Assembly: GCA_033816765.1 (NCBI GenBank)
Contig: CM066292.1
Coordinates: 1,798,001-1,862,000, forward strand
Length of the DNA: 64,000 nt
Reading direction: 5' to 3'
DNA from: Nothopassalora personata
Taxonomy: Eukaryota; Ascomycota; Dothideomycetes; Mycosphaerellales; Mycosphaerellaceae
In this document: positions 1 through 11,635 of the stretch, one piece after another
Numbering within the stretch: the first letter of the stretch is position 1
How the letters are laid out: each line of letters opens with the position of its first letter
Notes under the pieces: model-generated
The model's input: the letters and a program-made list of their open reading frames with translations, nothing else
What the model was told of the DNA's origin: nothing
Database searches by the model: none
Position numbers and translations under genes: made by a program

Positions 1-651
1 TTCTTTACTAAGACGATAGACGCGGTCCGCCCGATTCTTTCGCTTTCTAGTCGAAGGGGCGTTAGATAGAAGTATAGAAGTAGGAAGAAGAGAAGACATC
101 CTTACCGCAAATAACGAAGACGGGAGACACCTACTAATACTAGGCTCGGGACGAGCCTAGGCTAAAAAGGGGATAGTGTTACGGTTTAACATCCCTCGGG
201 ACGATAAAGGCTAATTACAAGGAAGAGAGACTCTTCTAGTAAAAGCGGGCCTTAGTGCCTAAGGTACTTAGAAGTGTTCCCCTTAAGGTACGGGATTACA
301 CGTAATAATATCTAGGGTCTACGCTAAGCGTAAATAGATCTAAGGCTAAGATCTATCGCTCCCTTAATAGATACTATAGAGCGACGGGTCTATTGCTCTA
401 AGAGTAGACACTATGGAGTAGAGGCTCCTAGAGGAAATCTCCTTTATATTTATAAACGTATCTTACCCTTATAGTTAGGCGCGTTTAACTTACTATTTAA
501 TATTACTATTTAGAATATACTATAACCTAACCTCTACCTTACTGCTACTTAGTCTTTATAAGACAAGATAGCTACTGCTTTATCACTTTCCCTCGACTTC
601 CTATCGGCCCGAGAACAAACCCGATTAAGATTGTCTTCTTAACTTATAATA
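1..651 (+). mobile_element. RIP-degraded 3' end of a Ty3/gypsy chromovirus (internal tail plus 3' LTR)
   Basis: No coding frame survives. Positions 1-176 align by eye with the 3' tail of the intact chromovirus at about 53,560-53,752: the run GCTCGGGACGAGC, then CTAGGCTAA, a purine tract and TGTTACGGT all occur in the same order. The LTR would therefore start at 177. A likely end is near 651 (CTTATAATA, the mutated form of an ACATAACA-type end), giving about 475 bp against 483 bp in the intact copy. The sequence is rich in TA and poor in CA/TG, as after RIP. The upstream part of the element lies outside the window. Confidence 0.7.
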
Positions 652-1230
652 TTATTAGGTTATACTAAACCTAACACTAGGGTAGAAATTAATAAGCAGT
701 CCCTAGATTAGTATAAGAGTACTACTCTAGGAACTAAGGACTATATACCTACCTACAATATTAATAACCTTACTAAGCTACTTTAGCGTATTTAATAGAG
801 TATAGTTAAGTCTATTCTAAAGAAGGGAATAGCCTCTAAGAAGAGAGAGGCACCCTAAGACAAAGAGACTAATAAAGAGGAAATCCCGAAAAAGAAAATA
901 AAGGGTACTATTACTAGTTAGGAGGGAGTTATCGAGGACCTTATCTATAAAGTTAAGGGTAATATAAATAAGGTTATAAAGAATATAAAGGTCCTTAGCG
1001 CTAAGATTACTCTACTTAGCTCCTATATAGAGTAAGGGGGTGTGTAAAGCGCTAGGATAATATATAGATAGCAGGTTTTAAGGGTAATATAACCTAATTA
1101 AGTATAGTAATTACTTGTCTTTAAGAAATAAGATTAGGCACCTAAATTATAGGGATTAAGGGCTTCTTATTAAAAGAAGACTTATATAAGCACCTTAAGG
1201 GTGCTACTACTTGTAATAAACATAGTTTTT
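652..1230. mobile_element. RIP-degraded repeat remnant, family unknown
   Basis: AT-rich, TA-dominated sequence with stops in all frames. A purine-rich run followed by TGTGTAAAGCGC near 1036 could be a polypurine tract joined to another LTR, but no matching partner is in the window. The change to ordinary base composition is near 1215-1230. Confidence 0.5.
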
Positions 1231-1391
1231 CATTCCCTGATTTCCAGACTTAATACCCTAGTTCCAAAACTTCTATCTCCACTAGTTTTACAGAATGTGA
1301 TCCGTTGAGCCATTTTCCGTCCGCAGGCACTGAAATCCTTGCGAGCATGGGCGAGGGTGACACGTGAAGATATGCCGCCGCTTACTGGCGG

Positions 1392-1533
1392 TGTTGTGAA
1401 TCAGGTGACTAGTGGCCATGGCCATGTTAGTCAGGACTTGCCACACGCACCCTATATTATACTGTTTCTGTAGCCAGATAGACCTATTGTTTCAATCGGA
1501 TGAACCTTGTACTCGTCAACCCTTCTGACAACA
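1392..1533 (+). repeat. Solo LTR, same family as the outer element at 44,688-57,519
   Basis: The 142-bp unit starts TGTTGTGAATCAGG and ends CTGACAACA. It is flanked by a perfect 5-bp target duplication GGCGG (1387-1391 and 1534-1538). It matches the 175-bp LTRs at 44,688 and 57,345 along most of its length (for example the run TACTGTTTCTGTAGC) but lacks about 33 bp in the middle. It is less mutated than those two copies. It most likely arose by LTR-LTR recombination of a complete insertion. Confidence 0.88.
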
Positions 1534-3959
1534 GGCGGGAGTGTAATTGGCTAGCCGTGTGAGGTTAGGCCACGATTGCCAGGCCTAGTAATTTATAAAT
1601 ACATAAATACTGTATATCAATTTATCCGTAGAACGATATTACACACCGCGATAGGCAAGACGTGGTGACCCAAATTGACGTTTAGACCACCGCCTCATGT
1701 CGTCCAAATTGAGAACATACGCAAAAACGGCATCACGAGTAAACATGCGGCATGAAGAGGCAAAGCCATCCCTGTGTTCATGTTGGTGCACAGAGAGGAA
1801 GGAAGGAGGGAAAAAATCTAACGACGCGAACCGGGAAACATCGATGTCGTCGGCAATCCTTGTTCAAACCCACCGTCACGAGTTAACCTTAACTTCCTCC
1901 TACTGTATGTACAGGGTTGCTAAGACAGGAGAGGCGCTAACAACCACCGTTAGTAAATAGCGCTAAATAGCATGTGGGGCGGTCGCTCCCCGTACAGCGA
2001 TTAGATAGATAGCCCTGCCATCACTACACCTGAAGATACGATGCCGGCAGAGTATTGTTTAGACCTCACTTAGTATGAAAATTTTGCCTATCGACGACCT
2101 CGCTGTGAGTTTCGCTCAATGCTCTGAAACATTAATGGGGAAAGGAGCCTTCGCTGACGTTTGATGGTGCGACAGCTACAAGACGCAATACACCATCCTC
2201 AAGACGGAGAAGACTGTCGCGGCGCTGCCGAACCTTTCTCCGCAGCCGCAGGGACAGGTTTATTGGTATCATGATTACTATGTGCAACCTGCTGCGTTGG
2301 CTACGAATATTTCTTGTGAGAGCCGTCAGTAGATGTGAGCAGGAGGAGTGATGATAGTGTCTACTGTAAGCTTCTAATGAAGGCGTCGCGCTGTAATAGA
2401 TGGATGTGGGTAAAACTCGATAGGACGCTTGTCCTCCATGGAGACTCTTCGAAGATATAGATGATAGAGCTGCGCAAGCTGTACAATTCTGTGGCCGGGC
2501 GAGATTGGTGTTATGAACTAGATCTAGCTGTTCGATACATCCTAATGGCATGAGGTCACTCCATCAACGTACGCATAATGAGGGCATACATGCGCAGAGC
2601 GCTCTTTGACTTGTTCCGATTGACTCTGACGAAGACGATGGTTTGAATCATCTTCCGCATGCTTTGCGAGTTGAGCAAGAGATCCGACGTCCTTGTCGAA
2701 TATGTCTCCGAATACACAAGCTGCAGTAGTGATGGCTTCGTGCATGCGGCTCATGGCCTGGTATTGACTTGCACGAGAGAATGAGAGATATAGATCGAGT
2801 GTCGTAGTGTTGTAGTGTAAGAAAGGAAAGGAATGTCATTCACGTCGACGCCCACGTGACATGGAGATCAATCAGGTCGAACTCCAGGCCAAAGACACAT
2901 GCAAACAGGCAGAGTATGCCCTTTCATTGGACGGAAAAGTCGTTGTTCGCGGTTCGTATATCGCTGCCTGCATGTGTTTGACAGACCCTGCACGCGTTCG
3001 TGAGTTTCTGTCGCGTCTCGGTTGCGGAGCCGGGCGGGGCGACGCAAGGGGACGTGAGAGCAGCAGTGCAGCAGCACTGCAGCAGGAGGCGTGTGGTGGT
3101 TCGGTTCGCATCAGCGCCAACCCGGACTTCACGTCACACGTCACCCTGATGATGAGCTGGCTTCTCATTGTCCATCGGACACATTCGTACTGCATCGTTC
3201 TGTGATCGTCGTCGAAGATGCACCATGGACGGTGTTGACCATTGACCATGACAGGGCGACGGACGGGATGACAGCATGGCGGCCAACGCTCCCCCTGAGG
3301 CATGACTCGCTGCGGGTGATGAAGCAACCTGCATGTGGTTGGCACGCCGCGCCTCGTGCCAGGACGCGGGCATTTGATACAGTAAGCAGGTGCTGCACAG
3401 TATGAGCAGGTGGTGAATAAGAAGGAGCAGGAGCAGACACGGCAAGAACGATGTCGAGTGGGCAGAAATGGCAGTTGCGATCTCACATGGATCATCAGGT
3501 GGGAATTGACGGTCGGTCGCCGGCAGCCGGCGCAACGAATCCACGATCATCAATGCACTTGCAGGGGACATGGCGAGTAGCTCTTGCCTCTAGCCTCTAG
3601 ACGTCAATTTCGCAGGCACTTGCCAACGACCGATGAGCAACCGGGTGCACCACTCCAATGTTTGTACGCCACGCCACGCCCCGCCAGAACTAGCCAGCAA
3701 GCTTACTCGTGAATCAGTACACAATACCACTACAACTACCGTAATTGCTTCTGACCGCCCTGCTCATCACCAAACAAACACAACTACGACTACAACCATA
3801 TACTGTATCCCTGCGCCCTCGTCTGCCGCCCACACCCACCACACCCACCACACCCACCACATCCTCTTCCTCTCCCCGAAGCACTCGTCCTAAGAGTGTC
3901 TCATCCTCCGACGACCGCTCCAACCCTGCGTGTTCGACATAACTTGTTTCTGCTGCGAT
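1534..3959. other. Intergenic region, no supported gene
   Basis: Only short overlapping open frames on both strands, none with a recognisable domain. A 70-codon frame on the minus strand (2754-2542) reads like protein but has no convincing splice continuation. Just upstream of the next gene (3830-3862) is a short ACACCC-type microsatellite within a C/A-rich leader. Confidence 0.5.
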
Positions 3960-5858
3960 ATGGGGAACTTCCTAAGCTCCGACGGCGCGTCTAAGCAGCG
4001 CCTCGCCGCAGCCGAGAAGGAACTCAAGGCACGCCAGGAGGCCGTCGACCGCAAGACGCAAGAGCTCGAGCACGTGAAGAAGCAGCTCGCAGCCTCGGAG
4101 AAGGAGAGCGCCGACACCAAGCAGGAGATAAGCCTTCTGAAGGAGAAGGCCGAGAACCTGCAGTCGCAGCTCGAGGCCGCCCAGAAGCAGAAGCAGGACG
4201 CCATCGCCAACCTCGACAACCAGCTGAAGACCAAGGATGCCGACTACCACCAGCAGCGCGAGGCTGTCGACCGCGTCAGCAAGAGTCTCACGCAGGAGCG
4301 CGACCAGGCACGCAACGAGCTGAAGCAGCGCGAGGACAAGCTCGCGGCTCTGCAGAGCGACCACGATGCCCTCACACAGCAAGTCGAGCAGCTGAAGCAG
4401 GAACTCGGCCAAGCAACACAGACCCGCCAGCAGCTCGAGCAAGAACTGCGCGAGGAGATCGAGAAGTACAAGAAGTCCCTCGCCGAGGCTGAAGAGCAGC
4501 AGAAGAGCCTGCAGTCCGCACACGGCAGCGTCCAGACCGGGCTGCAGGAGGCCAAGAAGAGCAGCGAGGCCGCCATTGCTGCTGTCAAGAAGGATCTCGC
4601 CGATTCGCAGCAGAAGCTCTCCACGCTTCAACAGTCCACCGATAACGAGCGCCAGGAGGCCTCCGCCAAGCTGCAAGCAGCACAGAAGGAGCTGGACGAG
4701 TCGCACGAGAAGCTGCAGAAGCTCGAGGTCGCACACCAAGCGTTGCAGAAGGACTCTGAGGAGAAGAATTCACAGCTTCGTGGCGAGCTTGAGAGTGCTC
4801 AGCGCAAAGTGTCGGACCTACAGTCTGAGGTCGAGAGGCTTAAGAAGGCTTCGTCGTCGGCTGAGGCCACAGCGAACGAGCTACACCAGGCCGAGCAGAA
4901 GCTTCAGGCTTTGCAGAAGGAGCACGACGAGCTTCAGACCGTATCGCAGAAGCAGCTCGAGCAGTCCAAGCACGAACTCGAGCAGGCACGTGAACAGCAA
5001 GCAACGCTCTCCGTTTCTCATAACAGGACCTTCGAAGAGCTTGCTGCCATCAAGCAGACCCTCAAGGAGGGCAACGACAAGAACAAGATCCTCGAATCGG
5101 AACGCACCAACCAGATCAATGCCCTCAAGGCCGAGATCGAGCAACTGCAGAAGCGTGGTAGCGAAGCAGAGGCTACCGAGAAGAAGCTGAAGACCGAGCA
5201 CGCTGCCGAGCTTGAGCAGTTGAAGAACCTTGCTGCCGAAGCATCAGCCAAGCTCAAGGTTGTCGAGCAAGAGGCCGAGGCACTGAAGCGTGCCCATCCA
5301 GAGTCTGGCTCGCAGCTGGACGAGCTGAAGCAGCAGCGCGAGCAAGAACAAAGTAAGACTGCCAAGGCAGAAGAAGCTCTTCGCGTTGCACAACAGGTGA
5401 GTCATTTCGCAGTCTCTTGGCCCGCTCTCGCACTAACATGTTCACAGGAGAAGAACGACCTCGAGCAACGCCTGCAGAAGCTCGACTCCGAACAGCAATC
5501 CGCAGAAGCCGGCAGATCTGAGCTCGCTACCAAGCTGGAGGCCACCGAGAAGGAACTTGCACAACTCCGTATCGAGCACGAGAAGGCCAGCGACGCGGCC
5601 AAGACACTGCAAGACACCCAGCGCAAGCTTACAACCGCCGAGCAAGCAGCCACTGCCGCCGAAAAGAAGATCAAGCAGCTCGAGGCCCAACTTGCGGAGA
5701 AGGACATCGCAAAGGTCGTTGCGGAGAAGGCAAAGGAAGACCCACAAAAGACTGTTGAGGCGCTCGAAAGGACCACTTCCGAAGCAGAGGAGCAGCGAGC
5801 CGACTCAGGTCGCGGCGGCGAGACTACACCCGTTGACGCCGTTGCTGCGACAGCATAG
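3960..5858 (+). CDS. Long coiled-coil protein with N-myristoylation-type N terminus
   Basis: Function unknown. The open frame begins upstream with a GTG, so the first ATG, at 3960, is taken as the start. It gives MGNFLSS, which fits the N-myristoylation pattern (Gly2, Ser6). Nearly the whole chain is Glu/Lys/Gln/Ala/Leu-rich heptad sequence, that is, a continuous coiled coil, so a membrane-tethered scaffold or tether is plausible. There is one intron, 5397-5447 (GTGAGT...ACAG, branch CTAAC). It is 51 nt and in frame, so the unspliced reading also stays open; spliced length is about 615 aa. The antisense Leu-rich and Ser-rich frames here are shadows of the coding repeats. Similarity to myosin-tail or golgin proteins would be compositional, so I give no name. 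Confidence 0.82.
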   Translation: MGNFLSSDGASKQRLAAAEKELKARQEAVDRKTQELEHVKKQLAASEKESADTKQEISLLKEKAENLQSQLEAAQKQKQDAIANLDNQLKTKDADYHQQREAVDRVSKSLTQERDQARNELKQREDKLAALQSDHDALTQQVEQLKQELGQATQTRQQLEQELREEIEKYKKSLAEAEEQQKSLQSAHGSVQTGLQEAKKSSEAAIAAVKKDLADSQQKLSTLQQSTDNERQEASAKLQAAQKELDESHEKLQKLEVAHQALQKDSEEKNSQLRGELESAQRKVSDLQSEVERLKKASSSAEATANELHQAEQKLQALQKEHDELQTVSQKQLEQSKHELEQAREQQATLSVSHNRTFEELAAIKQTLKEGNDKNKILESERTNQINALKAEIEQLQKRGSEAEATEKKLKTEHAAELEQLKNLAAEASAKLKVVEQEAEALKRAHPESGSQLDELKQQREQEQSKTAKAEEALRVAQQVSHFAVSWPALALTCSQEKNDLEQRLQKLDSEQQSAEAGRSELATKLEATEKELAQLRIEHEKASDAAKTLQDTQRKLTTAEQAATAAEKKIKQLEAQLAEKDIAKVVAEKAKEDPQKTVEALERTTSEAEEQRADSGRGGETTPVDAVAATA

Positions 5859-7322
5859 AGTGCGACTCAACACGTAACTGGTCCGTTGAGTCGACTGGGA
5901 TTGAGCCGGCATAGCCCAGCTCACCATGATGGTGCTGACGAGTCCTCGTCGACCCAGCAGACTCCCACCTCGACTAATGGCCGCAATCACTGAGGGAAGC
6001 GTGGAAGTCGAAGAGCATGATTAAAAGACACGGAGAGCTTGGCCACTACTGACGAAGAGAATGAATGGTTCGCTTTGCCTAATTGACGGGCGCAGATACC
6101 CTTGCTGTTTCTGAGTTTTGAGGTTTGGCGTGCCTTTGGAGTTCAAAGAGCATGCTTCTTTCTTCAGAAGTCTCTTCTTTTGTAATCTATTAATGATGGG
6201 TAAATGCGATCAACGGTCTTGCTTTAACCCCCGGACGTGCACGGTCTCTGCTGAATAATATATCATCATATCATATCACAGCCATCGATCACAGCTCCTC
6301 ACTCTCACTCTCACTATGCGCACGAACGAGCAAACAGCACCAGACGTCTCCCAGCTTGCCAGTCCATTACGATGTGATGCGATGTGACGTTGCAAGCCTC
6401 GTTCTGAAGATTTCTAGCTAATGGCTGATGGCTGCTAATGCCAACAACTGACATGTCCTACGAGGCTACGCATGGGATAGAGCGGGCGAGGGGGCCTTCG
6501 TTCGTTCGGTTCCTGGCTCGGAAGTGTGAGGGATCGGATGAGTGGTATGGCATGCTTACAATGGATGAGGTTAGGTCCAAGAGGATAATAGGAGGAAAAA
6601 TGATCGTGAAAGAAGAGGGAAGACAAAAAATAAAAGAGGGACAAAGAGGAGGGATCAAAAGAAATGTGGTGTTGTGTTGGGTTGATGGAGGCTGGGAAGG
6701 GGACTTAGATGGGATTCGCGCTGATCCGATCCGTGCTGTTTGATTCCGATTATCTTCTCTATCGCTTCGCGGGGTGGTGGTGGTGGAATGTAATGCGGTA
6801 TCATAGATAGGCTATTGTATCGTAGGCTATGGGGTCGTAGCCTTAGGTATAGTAGGCCTACGGTGTCTTTGCATACATTGTTTACATCATCACTCGAAAC
6901 ATCTCTTCTCTTCTGTTCTGTTCGACTTTCAACCGCACTTGCCCGTCGGCGTATGCGTATGCGTATTCGTATTCGTATCTCCAGGACCCCAGGTTTGGCT
7001 GCGGTTTATGTATGGATTTTTGTTAGGATTTTTGCCTATTGATATTACTTGGACCTCTATTTCTATCTCGAAGCACTAAGGCAAATTTAGGAAGAGGACA
7101 AAAAGGAGAGAAGACGCGGTCGATCCATGATATACTGTATGTTCGTAACGGAACAATAAACAATGCAAAAAACCGTTGCAACTCTCGTCCACAACATCAA
7201 AGACTTCGAAGCACGAAAGTCCAAAAGAACGCAAGACATCGCAGTACTGGACTCCTCCGCCCATCCTTTCGTCCCTCATGTACAACCCACACATTCCTTT
7301 CTTTCTTTCCCTTCCCTTCCCT
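5859..7322. other. Intergenic region between two genes that converge
   Basis: Holds the 3' flanks of the coiled-coil gene (+) and the CorA-type gene (-). Simple repeats are present: a CACTCT run near 6298-6315 and a GTATGC/GTATTC run at 6950-6980. No open frame here shows a domain. Confidence 0.5.
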
Positions 7323-9371
7323 CTAGATGAATCTGAATTTCTTCGCAAGAAGCACACAAGTAACCCCAAAGAAAAACACAACCCCCACAATCCCAAACCA
7401 CCACGCAAGAGTGTCCTGTCCCTCCCCAGGAACATGCACATTCATGCCAAAGAGACCAGCGATCAAGTTCATGGGCACCAGCACAGTCGCAATGACCGTA
7501 ATCTTTCCCAGCAGCTCGTTGGCTCGGGATCCCTGCTCGGTGTGTTGGAGCGTGATTTGCGTGAGATAATTGCTGTGGCTCCGACTGAGCATCTTTTCAA
7601 AGTGTCCCAGGTTGGACATCATGGTGACAATGTGATCCTGGACGTCACTGAGGTACAAGCCAACATCACCGCGTGGTGCTGCAGAGTAGGACTCGTTGCA
7701 CTTCTTGGCGAAGGACTTGATGACATCTGCTTTGCCGCCGAGGAGTCGAGAGAGAGCCATAATCCGCTTTCGACACTCGCCGATTTGCTTTAGCATGGTG
7801 CGCGAGTCTTCAAAGCGCGCGGTGAAGACTGAATCTTCAATCGTATCGGTTTCAATCTCCAACTCGTGGAGGACAGGGCCGAAGGAGTCGACAATTTCGT
7901 CGATCAGGGCGTAACAGACCCAGTCGGCGGACAAATTCACATAATCCCGAAGTCGTCCGATACGCTTGCGCACCGTCGATGCGTGGTTGTTTTGGCAGAA
8001 CGAGAAAGTGAGAATACCTTCTCGGAAGACCACAGCGTAAACGTTGATTGGCTCCAGGTAGTCGTCGCTGTCCTTGTCCAGCGCATAGAAACTGCGGAAG
8101 CACAGGAAGTAATAGCTCTTGAACAGCTCGACTTTCTCGCGGGTCTCTTGGGTAGTGATATCCTCGCGGGTTAAAGGATGGACACGGAACGCCGAGCAGA
8201 TGACCTGAATCTCTTCTTCGGACGGGTTGAGCATATCAAGCCACCAGACGCCGCCTTCAGGTCCCAGCTCGAAGATATCGCGGAACGTCTCGCCAGGCAT
8301 AAGGAGGCCGCCAAGTTCGGGCGCGTGGATGGTCTCGTCAATCTCCGATGAGAAGAATGTCCACCTGTTGGCCTGCTCAGAGTTACTAGTCACGCGATTC
8401 ATCACCTCTTCAGATGAGTCGCTCGAGTTGATTTTCTCATCATTATCCGTGGTGATGCCGTTCATACCATGCTTCTCCAGATTTTGAAAGTAGCCGTTGG
8501 CCTGGGTATTCTTGCTCAGGTCAAGAAACTCCTTCTTCTGCTGCTCGTGCTGCTTAGATACCTGTGGCATGAATGGATGCGCAGCAGGTGTCTTGGCATG
8601 AGTAGTGGCAACAAACTCCTCCAAATCCTCAAAGTCGATGGTGTACGTGTTAGGTGGCTCTTCCGGAGGGAAGCACACATCATCCTCGACGGAACTGCGA
8701 ATAGAGGCTACATCCGACCGCATATTGGTTGCAATGATAGATCCTCCAACACGCTCTGCATCTTCGCCAAAGGTCGGTCTACGCCTTGAAGCGGTCGCAT
8801 TAGAAATGGTACGGTGGATCGATCCAGGCCCGTTCGATAGTGCTTTACTGTTGACAGTGCCCGACCTGCCACGCTTGGCTGGCGCGAAGGCATCGACAGA
8901 GTTTGGCGGAGAGGTTGAGCGCTCCGATTGCGCAGCCTGGGATTGGATGGAATCCTTATCGCCTTCATCTCGGCTGCCTTGCATAGCACGGCGGAAGGTC
9001 GTGCGTCGTGGGGCGACTGGGCTATTTGGGCTCAAAGCATTGGTGTCACGCCTCTCTCTGTGCCAATCCTCATCAGCGGAGCGGATTCTGTCCGAACGTG
9101 CCGATCTCTTGCTTCTAATACTCTGGTTGTCGTCAATGGCATTCTCAAAGTCGCGAACAGTTGGACCTTGCGAATTGGTTTGAAGGATGATCTGTGGTCG
9201 AGTGGGACGATCAGCATCAGCAATGCTTGCCAATGTTCCACGACGTTGCTGTTGAAACTCGGTGGCGGGTGGCAGGCCTTCAGATTGGAAGCGGTGGTCG
9301 TCCAGATCTGGCTCAGGGGTGCTGTACCTGGTCTGGAAATCTGCCTCGGAACGATTGGCGTTGTATGCCAT
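7323..9371 (-). CDS. CorA/Alr1/Mnr2-type magnesium transporter
   Basis: Membrane Mg2+ channel of the CorA superfamily. The signature GMN ends the first of two C-terminal membrane helices (helix 1 roughly residues 620-640, GMN about 642-644, helix 2 about 653-676 of the 682-aa product). The preceding 300 residues form the cytosolic CorA domain, and the first 250 are a Ser/Arg-rich disordered fungal extension. One exon. The frame opens with GTG at 9398; the first ATG is 9371 and is used here. The product is shorter than yeast Alr1 or Mnr2. Plasma-membrane and vacuolar members cannot be separated by reading, so I give no symbol. Confidence 0.93.
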   Translation of the reverse strand: MAYNANRSEADFQTRYSTPEPDLDDHRFQSEGLPPATEFQQQRRGTLASIADADRPTRPQIILQTNSQGPTVRDFENAIDDNQSIRSKRSARSDRIRSADEDWHRERRDTNALSPNSPVAPRRTTFRRAMQGSRDEGDKDSIQSQAAQSERSTSPPNSVDAFAPAKRGRSGTVNSKALSNGPGSIHRTISNATASRRRPTFGEDAERVGGSIIATNMRSDVASIRSSVEDDVCFPPEEPPNTYTIDFEDLEEFVATTHAKTPAAHPFMPQVSKQHEQQKKEFLDLSKNTQANGYFQNLEKHGMNGITTDNDEKINSSDSSEEVMNRVTSNSEQANRWTFFSSEIDETIHAPELGGLLMPGETFRDIFELGPEGGVWWLDMLNPSEEEIQVICSAFRVHPLTREDITTQETREKVELFKSYYFLCFRSFYALDKDSDDYLEPINVYAVVFREGILTFSFCQNNHASTVRKRIGRLRDYVNLSADWVCYALIDEIVDSFGPVLHELEIETDTIEDSVFTARFEDSRTMLKQIGECRKRIMALSRLLGGKADVIKSFAKKCNESYSAAPRGDVGLYLSDVQDHIVTMMSNLGHFEKMLSRSHSNYLTQITLQHTEQGSRANELLGKITVIATVLVPMNLIAGLFGMNVHVPGEGQDTLAWWFGIVGVVFFFGVTCVLLAKKFRFI

Positions 9372-10360
9372 TGCGCCGGTGTTGCTGTCTATGTTCACTT
9401 GACCTTTCTCCTTCTACGCCACAGAGCCAGGACTCGGCTGCTCTCTCTTCCTCGGTTTTATGAGTCTACTCGTCCTGTATCCTGCGCGGCGCACAGGCAG
9501 TTCGTACGCCCGACAATTAACCCATCGGATAAGGATAGTCGTCTAATTTTATCGTTACTCCAGTCGCTTTGTATGGTATTGTGTCGTCAGACCAAGCCCA
9601 GTTATGGGGGTTGCTTGATGTCGCCTCCGCAGACCCAGAAAGGCCCAAGCAGAGGTCGGATGTGAGCGAACTGGAAAGATTGAGCCCCCGCCAACTTGAT
9701 GGTATTGAAGGTGTAGTCGCGACGCTCGCGACGATAGTCCTGTGGGCGTGGGCTGCGGGCGGCGGTCAATGCCTCGGTGGTGGATGCCAGCTTTGGTGGC
9801 AGATAAAAGTCGACGTGTGCGGCGGAGAGTCACAACTGACGCATCTGCGGAGCGATGTGCAGTTGGTGTGCGGTAGTGTTGCGAAGTGGTGAATGAACAG
9901 ACCGAAGTCGTTGGTGTAGGAAGGAAGAGAGAGAGAGAGAAAGTTGGGCCAGAGCCGAAGAAAAGTCTGTCCCCAAAGTTCACTGCTGCTGGCACAGCGG
10001 CCCAATCACATCCGGCCCAAGACATCGTGGCGGGTGAATAATCATCACACACGCGCTCTCCATGGTTCATGACGACCCGCGAGCCAGACACTCGTGAAAC
10101 ACGGCGCTCGGCTGATTTTATTGGTTATCTCGATCTGCGGATACAGTAACACAAGTGACAAGACAAGATGCACGATCCGGCATCGGACATAGCCGCAGCC
10201 AAGCTTCCGCTAACACGTTCCTGCTTTGGCCGGCGTCTGGGGTTCGAGGATCTGTACTGTACTGTACCTGGCCCGTTGTAGTCGCATAGCTGTCCATACA
10301 CAAATCTACTCCAGACCATCATCTGCCGATACCACCATCAAAGACCACCACGTATACACC
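9372..10360. other. Divergent intergenic region
   Basis: About 1 kb between the transporter (-) and SPC1 (+), so it contains both promoters. A GA-rich run lies at 9922-9942. No open frame is convincing. Confidence 0.5.
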
Positions 10361-10752
10361 ATGGACGCCCTCCTCGAGCAAGCCCGCTCAATCTACGAAG
10401 GCGAAATTGTACGTGCACTCACTGCATCAGCCGCTACCAGGTGGCCTTCGCAAGAGCTATCATCCACCACTGACCCTTGGCTCAGGACTTCGAAGGCCAA
10501 CGCCTCGCCGAATACATCACCCACGGCCTCCTCTCTGTCGTTGGCGTACTAGCCTTCTTCGCCGGCTTTATCACGCAAAACATTTACCAAACCCTTTACA
10601 TCGGCCTCGGCGGCACCGCTCTCACATTCGTCATCGTGGTACCGCAATGGCCCTTCTTCAACAAGCACCCACAGCCGTGGTTACCACCGAGGACGACACA
10701 GGGTGCGCTGCAAGGAATCAATATTGAAGTGGATGGGAAGAAGGTCAGCTAG
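10361..10752 (+). CDS. SPC1: Signal peptidase complex subunit 1 (SPC12 family)
   Basis: Small non-catalytic subunit of the ER signal peptidase complex. Exon 1 is 10361-10408 and exon 2 is 10486-10752, joined in phase 0 over a 77-nt intron (GTACGT...CTCAG). The 104-aa product has the family layout: a short acidic N terminus ending in DFEGQ, two membrane helices (about residues 25-45 and 50-72) separated by a tight luminal turn with QNIYQT, then a cytosolic tail. The segment VVPQWPFFNKHP following helix 2 is typical. It converges with RBX1. Confidence is high because both exon junctions and length agree with the family. Confidence 0.93.
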
Positions 10753-11175
10753 GTGGAGAAGATATGGGAGTGAGAGGAGTCTGTGGAGTCATGGATGCGA
10801 TTCAATGGGACGTTCGGAAATGGAGGGCCTGAAAGCTCGCGATACTGAGCTAGTCTTCTATGCTAGCTAAATCCTTGTCATGAGCATCTGGACGAGATGC
10901 TGTGTGATGATACACGCCACTCTCTGTCGTGCCAGACTTGGCGCTGTTCGTTCCGTCGTCTCAATCGTGTAGAGCGCATTGAGCGCCATGCAAATGCCTG
11001 TGCTTGCTGCGAGCACCATGAGCCATGAATGTAGGCCTCGTGCAAGTTCTGGATGCACAATGGTGTCAACGATATGTCCAAGACGCGCAGCGGCCATGTC
11101 GCGCGCCTTGCGTTTGTCCCTGGCGCATTTACATACCGTTCTCGCCGTCTCTTTCGCCTCAGTAACCGTATCCCT
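10753..11175. other. Convergent intergenic region (SPC1 / RBX1)
   Basis: 3' flanks only; nothing else seen. Confidence 0.5.

Positions 11176-11635
<460 letters not shown>

Noticed and set aside
1697..1960. 87-codon frame near the left margin
   Set aside because: Short, no domain, next to repeat remnants.
3972..4739. 255-codon Leu-rich minus-strand frame
   Set aside because: Antisense shadow of the Gln/Glu/Lys-rich coiled-coil gene.
9555..10091. 178-codon minus-strand frame upstream of the Mg transporter
   Set aside because: Lies in a divergent promoter region, has no domain and an implausible composition.
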